A stretch of 64,000 nt of DNA, taken from positions 1 to 64,000 of the forward strand of contig JAHJAR010000203.1 in assembly GCA_018814045.1 (NCBI GenBank). The letters run 5' to 3'. A program made the position numbers and the translations under genes. Source of the DNA: Planctomycetota bacterium. Lineage in GTDB: Bacteria > Planctomycetota > Phycisphaerae > UBA1845 > Fen-1342. Position 1 is the stretch's first letter. Each line of letters opens with the position of its first letter. Positions 9,250 to 16,508 of the stretch are shown in pieces. Under the pieces are notes generated by a model. That model had not been told where the DNA came from and made no database searches. It saw nothing but the letters and a program-made list of their open reading frames with translations.

Positions 9250-10518
9250 TTACTCGATATCCTCGTCGATGTTCGTCGAGAAGGCCGACGACGTGGTATG
9301 CGCCGCGGCCGCTATCGGGCTGTCCTGCTCATCCGCCAGCGTGGGAATCTCCTCGTCGGCGTTCTCGTCCGCCAGATCGTCGAAGCTGGTACTCGACTCG
9401 CGCATGGTGGAGCCGATGCGCGGCCAGGAGGTGTTCGAACGCCGCCGCGCCCGCGTCTTCGTCTCGGACAGGGCGACACGCACCTCGGCGAAGGCCTTCT
9501 TGACGCTGGTCAGCGCCGATTCCGCGTCGCGGTTGACGTTCCGCAACGAGGTCATCTCGCATTCGTAGTACTGCCGCTGTTCGGACAGGCGCGCATTCTC
9601 GCGTTCCAGGTGCGTGATCTGGGCCTGCAAGCTCTTCTTCTCGTCGCGAATCGCATCCAGCTTGTCGGTCAGTGCCTCCTGCACGCGCAGCATCTGCTGA
9701 GCCCGATCGTCCGCGTTGCGCACGCTGATCTGGAGTTGATGCCGGCTGGCGATCGTGCCTTCCAGGGCCGCCTGCGTCTCCTGTAGCTTGCTGAGCAACT
9801 GCCCCCGCTCTTCCAGGGCGTCGCGCTGGGCGCGCTCCAGTTCATCCATCTTGGCACGCAGGTCTCTGACATCCGTGCGCAGACCGTCGCGCTCCTTGCG
9901 CGTCGCCCACAGGTCTTCCAACTGCTTGTTGGCGGCCTTGAGCTCGTTCCGCAAGCGCAGGTTCTCCTTCTCGCTGCGGTTAAGCTGCTCTTCCAGCCGC
10001 TGAATGCGCCCGTTGGCGTCGCCGACCTCTTCCTCGAGCTGCGAGACCTCCTGCCGCACCTGCTCCAGCGCGTCGGTGCGGGTCTGGAACGCGACTACCT
10101 GCCACTCCAGCTCCTGCACGCGCCGATTGGCGCTTTGCAGTTGCGCAGTGGCTTCCTTCAGATCGCGTTCGAGCGCCTCGCGGATCTCCTGGTAGCGATC
10201 GAGCTGGTCCTCGAGCTCGTTGATGACGGACAAGACGTCGTCTCGCTCGTCCAGGAAGGTCTCCTGCAACTTCTGCGGGGCGACCCGCGCTATCTGCTCG
10301 TCTCCGCGCAGCGCACGCAGAGGCTCTTGCTGCGACGCGTCCGCCGACTTCGCTTCCGTCGACCTAGCGATGCTAGCCTCCATCTTGCTCACCGCGGCAT
10401 CGATCGGGTTCTTGCCGTTGCCGGTCTGACCGATCGTATCCGCCGTCTCGCTCGTGCGTTCTTGCGACTCGTTGGACTCTTTCGAGTTTCGTCGTGAACG
10501 GGTGTTTATCCTGTCCAT
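9250..10518 (-). CDS. Long coiled-coil protein
   Basis: A 422-residue protein with no signal peptide or membrane helix. ATG 10518 (MDRINTRSRRN) is preferred; longer starts only add a Pro/Arg-rich tail. From about residue 85 to 350 it is nearly continuous heptad-repeat coiled coil rich in Glu, Gln, Arg and Leu (LQETFLDERDDVLSVINELEDQL and similar). Both ends are low complexity and polar, and the C-terminus is acidic (DDLADENADEEIPTLADE). The pattern fits a cytoplasmic structural, SMC-like or cell-division scaffold protein, but no family motif separates these. It stands alone between a convergent kinase gene and a divergent tRNA gene. No function is assigned. Confidence 0.8.
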   Translation of the reverse strand: MDRINTRSRRNSKESNESQERTSETADTIGQTGNGKNPIDAAVSKMEASIARSTEAKSADASQQEPLRALRGDEQIARVAPQKLQETFLDERDDVLSVINELEDQLDRYQEIREALERDLKEATAQLQSANRRVQELEWQVVAFQTRTDALEQVRQEVSQLEEEVGDANGRIQRLEEQLNRSEKENLRLRNELKAANKQLEDLWATRKERDGLRTDVRDLRAKMDELERAQRDALEERGQLLSKLQETQAALEGTIASRHQLQISVRNADDRAQQMLRVQEALTDKLDAIRDEKKSLQAQITHLERENARLSEQRQYYECEMTSLRNVNRDAESALTSVKKAFAEVRVALSETKTRARRRSNTSWPRIGSTMRESSTSFDDLADENADEEIPTLADEQDSPIAAAAHTTSSAFSTNIDEDIE

Positions 10519-10856
10519 TGCTTGCTGGTCCCTGAGGTACCGACGAGTGCCCACGGGTCCGCTTCCGGCTCGAGGCCGCGGCATTCCGTTGCCCACGGCC
10601 CATCCACGGAAACTGGTTCCGACTGGTGTAGACTATCGGCCCGGTCTGATGGTCGTCTTGACTCACCTTTTATCGCCCCGCCCGCCGTGCCTTTTCCTGG
10701 ATCATGTCGCCCCCGCCCACCCCCGCGCCGCTTCCCGGCAAACGACACATCATGGGCTGCCTTTACGCTGTCCGAACGGCTGCTATACTAGCGCTGACAG
10801 CCCCCTGTGCAGAGCGGGGCGCAGGACCTGCGTGGTGGATGCGACGCGGGCGAAAC
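10519..10856. other. Intergenic region upstream of tRNA-Met
   Basis: 338 bases between the start of the coiled-coil gene and the tRNA. Apart from a promoter-like pair at 10762-10789 I see nothing coding in it. It is rich in GGCCGC-type words and short C-runs. Confidence 0.5.
10762..10789 (+). promoter_or_regulatory. Predicted sigma-70-type promoter for tRNA-Met
   Basis: TTTACG at 10762-10767 and TATACT at 10784-10789, separated by 16 bases, about 68 bases before the tRNA. The same TATACT -10 recurs upstream of rpsU, the corrinoid protein gene and the second URO-D gene in this window. Confidence 0.5.
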
Positions 10857-10930
10857 GGTGGCGTAGCTCAGTTGGTTAGAGCGTGGGATTCATAACCCCA
10901 AGGTCGACGGTTCAAGTCCGTCCGCCACCA
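10857..10930 (+). tRNA. tRNA-Met (CAU anticodon), elongator type
   Basis: A complete cloverleaf. The acceptor stem GGTGGCG pairs with CGCCACC. D-arm GCTC/GAGC surrounds AGTTGGTTA. The anticodon loop TTCATAA has CAT at 10891-10893. The T-arm GACGG/CCGTC encloses TTCAAGT. CCA is not encoded; base 10930 is the discriminator A. The anticodon stem has one A-C mismatch next to the loop. It lacks the three G-C pairs expected of initiator tRNA, so elongator Met is preferred. A lysidine-modified tRNA-Ile(CAU) is the alternative. Confidence 0.93.
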
Positions 10931-11301
10931 TTAGCGCAACTCACTGCCTGATAGCCGCTTAGCCCCCACCCGCTATCACGGCCGGCCCTGCGCGGCGGCC
11001 CCCGTTTCCCGGACTATGAATGACCCAGGCGGGCCACCCCGGAGTCGTAACCGCAGGATCGCTGTGCCCCCCGCTATCGTCGGGCCGGCACCCATAAACG
11101 GCGAGCCGGGCGGCGATGCAACCGCCGCCCGGCCATCTTAACGGTTCAACGGATCCGTTACTACCAAGGATACACCAACACTGCCCCAGAAACAACGCGG
11201 ACAACGCGCTCACGCGGGTGCCTGCGCTCTGCTTCGCCGGCCTGTCCGTCGTTCCAATCTGTGACCGGGAACGTGGTTATCTGCGCCTCACGCTGTCGCG
11301 T
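10931..11301. other. Intergenic region between tRNA-Met and the HTH-EIIA gene
   Basis: 371 bases without a credible gene on either strand. The only strong element is the hairpin at 11105-11133. Confidence 0.5.
11105..11133. terminator. Strong G+C hairpin
   Basis: GCCGGGCGGCG pairs with CGCCGCCCGGC over 11 bases with a 7-base loop (ATGCAAC). It lies between convergent transcription of the tRNA and the HTH-EIIA gene and could terminate either. No U-run follows. Confidence 0.5.
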
Positions 11302-12009
11302 CTAACGCCGCTTGGTCAACACGGTCCCCTCATGCTCGAGGATCAACGCGAGCGCTTCTTCCGCATCATCGATCTCGCGCAGCCGAGCCGGCAGGTCGGT
11401 CGTCGTGAACATCAGCGCCAGCCGCGCCAGAACCCCCAGGTGGGCGCGCTCGTCGTGGCTAAGGATCAGCACGAACAGGTACGTAAGTCGGCCATCGGGA
11501 CCGCCGAATGGCAGACCTCCGGGGACTCGTGCCAGGCAAAGCAAGGGATCGGCCGTCGCGTAGGGCAGCGGGCGGCGCGGATGCGGCAGCGCGATGCCCT
11601 TTGGCAAGGCCGTCGTCCGCAGGGCCTCACGCTCCTCGATCGATTCGATCAGACCGGCCGGGTCGTAAACCAGTCCGGTGCGCTCGGCCAGCCGCACCAG
11701 CTCCCGCAGAACCGACGGCCGCGACCTGGCCGGCAAGTTCATATCCACCGCCTCTGGCGCCAGCAGGTCCCCCACTATCACTTCGTCGCGCCCACGGGCC
11801 ATGGCGCGCTCGAGATCACGGATCTGCTGCTCATCGAGCGTGTGCATCTCGCGCTGTAGCCAATCGAGCATCTGGGCCCGGTTGAAACGCCACTCACCAC
11901 GCACGCACTGTCCGGGCAGACGGCCCCGCTCAGCCAGACGCTTCACCTCGCGCACATCGATTCCGATATGCACCGCGAGTTCTTGCAGCGTCATGTTGCG
12001 GTACGGCAT
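11302..12009 (-). CDS. HTH (excisionase-type) plus PTS EIIA (PtsN-like) regulatory protein
   Basis: A 235-residue protein; ATG 12009 is chosen because the preceding Arg-rich residues are not conserved-looking. Residues 1-55 form a MerR/excisionase-type helix-turn-helix (MTLQELAVHIGIDVREVKRL, then GRLPGQCVRGEWRFNRAQML). Residues about 75-235 are an EIIA of the mannitol/nitrogen family, with the phosphorylatable His in KGIALPHPR. EIIA-Ntr proteins receive phosphate from EI-Ntr and NPr and regulate partners rather than transport sugar. A DNA-binding EIIA is known from memory in Chlamydia (ptsN_2), so the fusion suits a relative in the PVC group. No other PTS gene lies in the window. The target operator is unknown. 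Confidence 0.88.
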   Translation of the reverse strand: MPYRNMTLQELAVHIGIDVREVKRLAERGRLPGQCVRGEWRFNRAQMLDWLQREMHTLDEQQIRDLERAMARGRDEVIVGDLLAPEAVDMNLPARSRPSVLRELVRLAERTGLVYDPAGLIESIEEREALRTTALPKGIALPHPRRPLPYATADPLLCLARVPGGLPFGGPDGRLTYLFVLILSHDERAHLGVLARLALMFTTTDLPARLREIDDAEEALALILEHEGTVLTKRR

Positions 12010-12230
12010 CGCCGTTCCCCTACGTCTCACGCAAGCCCGTTCACCGCCCCGCAACTCCGCGCGACGGGCGCGGGGGCGGCCACATCATTACATTTCTCGG
12101 CCGGATATACCGGCGGCGTCAACTTCCTTCTGACTTGCGCTCACGCGCGACGCCGGGCCTAATCGGACGGTCAGCCGCGACACAACTCCGCTGCCCTGCC
12201 GTCACGCGCCAGAGGGTTACGATACAGCCC

Positions 12231-12995
12231 CTACAGCCGGCCAAGCCCGCGCAAATAGTCAGCCGAGGCGGCGACCCGCTCGCAGACCAGCCGCTCGGTC
12301 GGCGTCTCGCCCTCAATCCCCTCTATCTCCAGCGTACACGGCCCGGCAAAGCCAACGTCATCGAGTACTGCGAAGATTTCGGGAAACTTCACCACGCCCG
12401 TCCCCAACGCCGGGAAGTACCAATGCCGATAACCCCCATCCGTGTCCTTCAGATGCACGGCACCAACGAACTCCGCTACCTGGCGCAGCTCGTCCACTGC
12501 GTCCACGTCGCGGTTGTAGAAGTACACGTTCGCCGTGTCGAAGTTCACTCGCACCTGCGGGTGCGCCACCGCCTCCATCGTCCGCCGACCTACCTCTCCG
12601 TTCGTTAGCAGGTCGGGGTGCGTCTCGAGCACGATCGTCACACCGTTCTCGCCGGCCACATCTCCCGCCTCACGCAGCCGCTGGTACGCCGTCTCCAGCG
12701 GCGTGTCGCCGGCCTTCACCGACACAAACATGTACCGCGTGCCCAGCGCCGCGAACGCTGGCATCTGGGCGCGGATGGCGGCGGCAATGTCCGCCCGGGC
12801 GACATCGCATTCCCCGTGCAGAGTGCTGGCACTCAGGCCGAAACGCTCCAACTCGGCCTTGGTGGACTCGATGTTATCGGGCGCTGGCACCGGGATCTCG
12901 ACGCACTTGACGCCCAGCCCCGACAGGTGCTCGTAGGCCAGCGCTGCGAAATCGCCGTAGCTGGCCACCCTGCACGCGATCACGCTTCCTGCCAT
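12231..12995 (-). CDS. Sugar phosphate isomerase/epimerase-like TIM-barrel protein
   Basis: A 254-residue protein; ATG 12995 follows AGGAG by 7 bases. It belongs to the xylose-isomerase-like / AP endonuclease 2 TIM-barrel superfamily. Visible signs are VTIVLETHPDLLTNG (Glu metal ligand), VNFDTANVYFYN (Asp), GAVHLKDTDGG (His) and a terminal CTLEIEGIEGE (Glu), the usual divalent-metal ligands. Members isomerise or epimerise sugars and inositols, or act in their catabolism; the substrate cannot be read from sequence. It stands alone between the HTH-EIIA gene and a repeat-rich gap. Confidence 0.88.
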   Translation of the reverse strand: MAGSVIACRVASYGDFAALAYEHLSGLGVKCVEIPVPAPDNIESTKAELERFGLSASTLHGECDVARADIAAAIRAQMPAFAALGTRYMFVSVKAGDTPLETAYQRLREAGDVAGENGVTIVLETHPDLLTNGEVGRRTMEAVAHPQVRVNFDTANVYFYNRDVDAVDELRQVAEFVGAVHLKDTDGGYRHWYFPALGTGVVKFPEIFAVLDDVGFAGPCTLEIEGIEGETPTERLVCERVAASADYLRGLGRL

Positions 12996-13036
12996 GGCTT
13001 GCTCCTGGGAACCATGCGAGTCGTAACGAAGCACTG

Positions 13037-13102
13037 CAGCGGTTCCAGTTCTTCTGTAGCGGCCGAAACCTGCATCGGCGCAGGTGTAAACGTCCGGCAC
13101 GG
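13037..13102 (+). repeat. Dispersed repeat family B, right-truncated copy
   Basis: It aligns base by base with the left two thirds of the element at 60700-60801: CAGCGGTTCCAG against GAGCGGTTTCAG, then TCTGTAGCGGCC, ATCGGC and ACGTCCGG in the same order and nearly the same spacing. The right end with the inverted terminus is missing. Confidence 0.75.
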
Positions 13103-13223
13103 AAAGGGTGGCGCAGGCGTCAGGCCTGTTTGAACCTCGGGCGGGACGCCCGAGCCACCCATCAATTGAGCCTCGACAGAGCACCCGTGCTCTGCCACAG
13201 CTCATTTGCTGGAGTAGCCTGAA

Positions 13224-13303
13224 CCGAGCCGCGACCGTCAGGGAGTGGATACACGAGTTCCCCTGATACCGCAGCCAACCGCTTCCTGACGGGCGCGGCT
13301 CGG
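13224..13303. repeat. Dispersed repeat family A, inverted pair
   Basis: One copy (13224-13248, plus strand) starts CCGAGCCGCGACCGTCAGGG. A second (13275-13303) is its reverse complement with small changes, reading CCGCTTCCTGACGGGCGCGG. The two can fold into a hairpin with a loop of about 26 bases. Confidence 0.85.
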
Positions 13304-13347
13304 ATTACCCGTCGATTCACCTGTGACGGGGCCACCAGCCGTACCGG

Positions 13348-13509
13348 CTACTCCAGAATGCGTCTGATCAGATAGAAGACGCCGCCGGTTGTCAGACCGG
13401 AGAAGACCGCCGTCCAGACAGCGGCCGTTTCGGTGCAGCCGGGGACCTGCATCAGGAACGCCCCGCTACCGAGCAGCACCGTCCATTTTTGCCACGAAAC
13501 CTTGCGCAT
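13348..13509 (-). CDS. Small lipoprotein-like or membrane peptide (53 aa)
   Basis: ATG 13509 lies 8 bases after AGGA on the minus strand and the frame ends at TAG 13348-13350. The product starts MRKVSWQKWTVLLGSG, continues through a hydrophobic stretch to QVPGC at Cys25 (a plausible lipobox), and has a second hydrophobic segment (TAVFSGLTTGGVFYLI) ending in basic residues. It may be a tiny lipoprotein or a two-segment membrane peptide. It lies alone among repeats. I do not recognise a family. The coherent N-terminal targeting pattern and start site argue for a real gene. Confidence 0.6.
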   Translation of the reverse strand: MRKVSWQKWTVLLGSGAFLMQVPGCTETAAVWTAVFSGLTTGGVFYLIRRILE

Positions 13510-13620
13510 GGTTCAGTTCCTATCCTCGCCACCCAACTCGTCCACTCTGAGCCCGCAACTATTGCGCCCGCTGCGGCCTTCGTCAACCGCCCGGGCGGGA
13601 AACAAAGCTGGGTGTGGAAT

Positions 13621-13673
13621 GAGCCGCAGGCTTCAGCCTGCGCGGCGCCGCGCGGGCTGAAGCCCGCGGCTCG
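13621..13673. repeat. Imperfect palindrome (GGCTTCAGCC / GGGCTGAAGCC type)
   Basis: GAGCCGCAGGCTTCAGCC pairs with GGGCTGAAGCCCGCGGCTC around a GC-rich centre. Fragments of the same word (GAAGCCCGCGGCT) occur at about 4927, suggesting a dispersed element. Confidence 0.7.
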
Positions 13674-13784
13674 TCGACCAAACTTATGCGACGAACTCCT
13701 GAGACAGGACACTAGCAGGCCCCTTTCTTGCGGTCTGCTGATCCGGGTCGGCCACATCGACCGGGCGAACACAGCCCTTGCAAC

Positions 13785-13858
13785 TGGGTGCCATGGCCGA
13801 CGGCTGTTTGCGTCGGCATGCGCATGCCCACGCGAAAAGCCGATGGCATGGCACCCAA
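13785..13858. repeat. Long imperfect inverted repeat
   Basis: TGGGTGCCATGGCCGACGGC at the left pairs with GCCGATGGCATGGCACCCA at the right; an internal GCATGCGCATGC palindrome lies in the loop. It sits just upstream of the promoter of the beta-helix gene and could be a dispersed repeat or a transcript end. Confidence 0.65.
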
Positions 13859-13864
13859 GCCGGG

Positions 13865-13893
13865 TTGGGACCTAGCCCCGAACATGCTAGAAT
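13865..13893 (+). promoter_or_regulatory. Predicted sigma-70-type promoter
   Basis: TTGGGA (13865-13870) and TAGAAT (13888-13893) with a 17-base spacer, 51 bases before the ATG of the beta-helix protein gene. Confidence 0.5.
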
Positions 13894-13944
13894 AACGGCA
13901 GCATCCACCTCTCGCGGGAACTGGCTGGCAGGAGGGCAGAGGCC

Positions 13945-15675
13945 ATGCAAATCAGATTCGCACTCGCTTGTGCGAGGATCCCTTCTCGCACCGTGCTTAG
14001 CAGATTCTGGACAGCGATCCTGACGGCGATCTTCCTGGCGGCCGCCGCGCCGGGGCAGACCACCTGGTACGTCGATGACGACGCCCCGAACGACCCCGGG
14101 CCGGGCGATCCGACCGTGAGCGACCCGGACGAAAACGGCTCGCCAGATCACCCCTTCGACGCGATCCAGGACGGAATCGACGCCGCCGTGGACGGCGACG
14201 AGGTTGTCGTGCTCGACGGCACCTACACCGGCGTCGGCAACCGCGACCTCGACTTCGGCGGCAAAGCGATCACCGGGCGCTCGGCGAGCGGCGACCCGAG
14301 CACGTGCATCATCGACTGCGAGAACAGCGGCCGGGGCTTCTACTTCCACAGTGGCGAGACCCTCAACACCGTCGTGGACAGTTTCAAGATCACGAACGGA
14401 TCTGCGGGGGACGGCGCTGGTATCTACTGCTACCACAGCAGCCCGACATTCAAGAGTTGCGCCTTCGAATCCAATTCAGCCTATGACGGCGCGGGCATGT
14501 ACAACTACAGCGGCAGCAGTCCCCTGCTGATCGACTGCACGTTTGACGGAAACACGGCGACCAATTATGGCGGGGGGATCTTCAACGACAATGGCTGCAA
14601 CCCGACTCTGGTAGACTGCCGTTTCAGCGCAAATTCGGGTATCGGCGCTGGCGGGATGGCAAATACACACTCCAGCCCGACGCTGACCAACTGCACCTTC
14701 AGCGAGAACCTGGCGACGGGCGGGCACGCTGCCGACGGTGCCGGGATGTTCAATTGGGAATGCAGTCCGACGCTGACTAACTGCAGCTTCAGCGGCAACG
14801 GGGCCGACCGGACCGGCGGCGGCATGTGCACCTACAGCGGCAGCCCTACTCTGACCAACTGTACCTTCAGCGACAACGCTGCCACCGACGGCGGCGGCAT
14901 GTACAGCGACTGGGGCAGTAGCGGCCCAACGCTGATCAATTGCACGTTTGTCGGCAACTCAGCGGCGAATTACGGCGGCGGGATGTACAACTTTGTGGCC
15001 AGTCCGACGTTGGTCAACTGCATGTTCAGTGGTAACGCAGCTTTAAAGGGCGGCGGGATGTATAACATTGACTATCCTGGCGTCGTCCCAGCGATCACCA
15101 ATTGCACGCTCTCCGGGAACGCCGCCGATTCTGGGGCTGCCATCTTCTGCGGTTATAGCATCGCGACGATCACGAACTGCATTCTCTGGGGCGACACGCC
15201 AGAGGAAATCCATGTCGATTCCGGCAGCCCTGTCGTGACCTACTGCGACGTCCAGGGCGGCTGGAGCGGCACCGGCAATATCGACGACGATCCCCTCCTT
15301 GTTGATCCCGCCAACGACGACTACCACCTAGCCGCAAGCTCCCCGTGCATCGACACAGGCGACCCGAACTTCGTCGCCGCGCCCGACGAAACCGACATGG
15401 ACGGTGAATATCGACTCTGGGATGGCGACAGCGTCCTCGGTGCGCGCGTTGACATGGGCGCCGACGAATTCGGCTCGTACCGCTATGGCGACCTGAACTG
15501 CGACGGCACCGTCAACGGCTTCGATATCGACGCCTTTGTCGCCGCGCTCAAGGGGCCGGCGTACTACGATCCAGTCTATCCCGACTGTGACCTGGTTCTC
15601 GCCGACATCAACGCCGACGGCGCCGTGAATGGCTTCGACATCGACCCGTTCATCGCACTGCTGATCGGCGGATAA
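13945..15675 (+). CDS. Secreted right-handed beta-helix protein with dockerin-like tag
   Basis: A 576-residue exported protein; ATG 13945 follows GGAGGG. A long signal peptide ends near AAAPGQTTW. Residues about 70-440 are parallel beta-helix repeats of roughly 25 residues with a recurring SPTLTNCTFSxN core, as in pectate-lyase-like and polymorphic outer membrane protein folds. The N-terminal WYVDDDAPNDPG followed by FDAIQDGIDAAVDGDEVVVLDG is typical of planctomycete beta-helix exoproteins. The C-terminus holds two calcium-loop units (LNCDGTVNGFDIDAFVAAL and INADGAVNGFDIDPFIALL) like a type I dockerin. No catalytic residues of pectinases could be identified. A surface or matrix role is inferred. 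Confidence 0.9.
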   Translation: MQIRFALACARIPSRTVLSRFWTAILTAIFLAAAAPGQTTWYVDDDAPNDPGPGDPTVSDPDENGSPDHPFDAIQDGIDAAVDGDEVVVLDGTYTGVGNRDLDFGGKAITGRSASGDPSTCIIDCENSGRGFYFHSGETLNTVVDSFKITNGSAGDGAGIYCYHSSPTFKSCAFESNSAYDGAGMYNYSGSSPLLIDCTFDGNTATNYGGGIFNDNGCNPTLVDCRFSANSGIGAGGMANTHSSPTLTNCTFSENLATGGHAADGAGMFNWECSPTLTNCSFSGNGADRTGGGMCTYSGSPTLTNCTFSDNAATDGGGMYSDWGSSGPTLINCTFVGNSAANYGGGMYNFVASPTLVNCMFSGNAALKGGGMYNIDYPGVVPAITNCTLSGNAADSGAAIFCGYSIATITNCILWGDTPEEIHVDSGSPVVTYCDVQGGWSGTGNIDDDPLLVDPANDDYHLAASSPCIDTGDPNFVAAPDETDMDGEYRLWDGDSVLGARVDMGADEFGSYRYGDLNCDGTVNGFDIDAFVAALKGPAYYDPVYPDCDLVLADINADGAVNGFDIDPFIALLIGG

Positions 15676-16093
15676 CGTCTGCGTTGGAAGACCTGCATCT
15701 GTGCGCGGCTGAGCCGACCCGGCCCGCACAGCGGACCCTACGGAATGCCCCGCCGCGAGCGCGTCCGCCGGGCGCGGTTTCGGCCCGTTGCGGCCGGCCC
15801 GTCCGCCGGACCGCTGCGAGGTCGGAAATCGGGCCTTGCAGCCACCCCGCGGGCGGCTATACTACGAACAGAGCCGGCGTGTGCCGATTCTCTCCAGGTC
15901 GGTGGACGGCGACGGGGAGTGTGTGTAAACAGTCTCCCCCTGCCACGGCGGGTTCGGGCTGTGCGGGCGTGGTGTGGCCGCGCCGAACCGGCTCGCCCCA
16001 AAGCGGGCGGCGTCAGCCGGGCAGACTGGCCAGCGGCGCGCCGGTTGCGGTCGTAACGTCGTAAGCGAATGCGACAGAAAGGGTTGAGCGTGC
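15676..16093. other. Intergenic region with the rpsU promoter and long leader
   Basis: 418 bases without a credible gene. A promoter is predicted at 15836-15863, implying an rpsU leader of about 220 bases. An imperfect CTGTGC/GCACAG hairpin near 15699-15731 may end the upstream transcript. Confidence 0.5.
15836..15863 (+). promoter_or_regulatory. Predicted sigma-70-type promoter for rpsU
   Basis: TTGCAG (15836-15841) and TATACT (15858-15863) with a 16-base spacer. It is one of the best hexamer pairs in the window. Confidence 0.6.
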
Positions 16094-16282
16094 ATGATTA
16101 GGGTCAAGATTCGCAGTAACGAATCCATCGAGCAGATGGTCCGCCGCTTCAAGAAGCTGTGCGAAAAAGAAGGCCTGACGCGTGACATCAAGCGCACGAG
16201 CTACTATGAGAAACCGTCCGAGCGTCGCCGGCGCCGGGCCCGGAAGTCCATGAAGCGCATCGTGCGGGACACGGAGCCTTGA
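16094..16282 (+). CDS. rpsU: 30S ribosomal protein S21
   Basis: A 62-residue, strongly basic protein, starting MIRVKIRSNESIEQMVRRFK and ending in an Arg/Lys-rich helix (PSERRRRRARKSMKRIVRD). Length and sequence match bacterial bS21, which binds late on the small subunit near the anti-SD region and influences initiation. The gene has its own promoter and is closed by a hairpin at 16333-16376. Confidence 0.96.
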   Translation: MIRVKIRSNESIEQMVRRFKKLCEKEGLTRDIKRTSYYEKPSERRRRRARKSMKRIVRDTEP

Positions 16283-16332
16283 CCCAGACTTCCGACGCCG
16301 CTCTGCCCCCCCCCGAAATGGAAAGCTGATCC

Positions 16333-16376
16333 CCGCGGGCTGGTGGATGCTGCACATTGGCAATCCGCGCCCGCGG
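16333..16376 (+). terminator. Probable terminator after rpsU
   Basis: CCGCGGGC (16333-16340) pairs with GCCCGCGG (16369-16376), then CTTTGTTTG follows. The loop is long (28 bases), which lowers confidence. Confidence 0.45.
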
Positions 16377-16508
16377 CTTTGTTTGCACCCCCGTTTCGAG
16401 TAAATTGGCCGATTCTTCCGCGAGCCCCCGCGCTGGCGCGTCTGGTGGGTGTTCCGTGGAGATGTGTCTCCGTCAGCGTCCCTGATGAGCCGAACAAGGA
16501 GCCAAGCC

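Larger units (their letters stand above)
12996..13347. other. Repeat-rich gap
   Basis: 352 bases carrying a truncated family B repeat (13037-13102), a palindrome AGAGCAC/GTGCTCT near 13176-13192, and an inverted pair of family A repeats (13224-13303). No gene is seen. Confidence 0.65.
13510..13944. other. Gap with two palindromic repeats and a promoter
   Basis: 435 bases upstream of the beta-helix protein gene. It holds palindromes at 13621-13673 and 13785-13858 and a promoter at 13865-13893. No coding frame is credible. Confidence 0.6.

Noticed and set aside
10857-10930. Initiator tRNA-fMet
   Set aside because: The first acceptor pair G-C is matched and the anticodon stem lacks the run of three G-C pairs next to the loop, having an A-C mismatch there.
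13224-13303. CRISPR-like repeats (family A pairs)
   Set aside because: Copies are in alternating orientation, not regularly spaced, and no cas gene is in the window.
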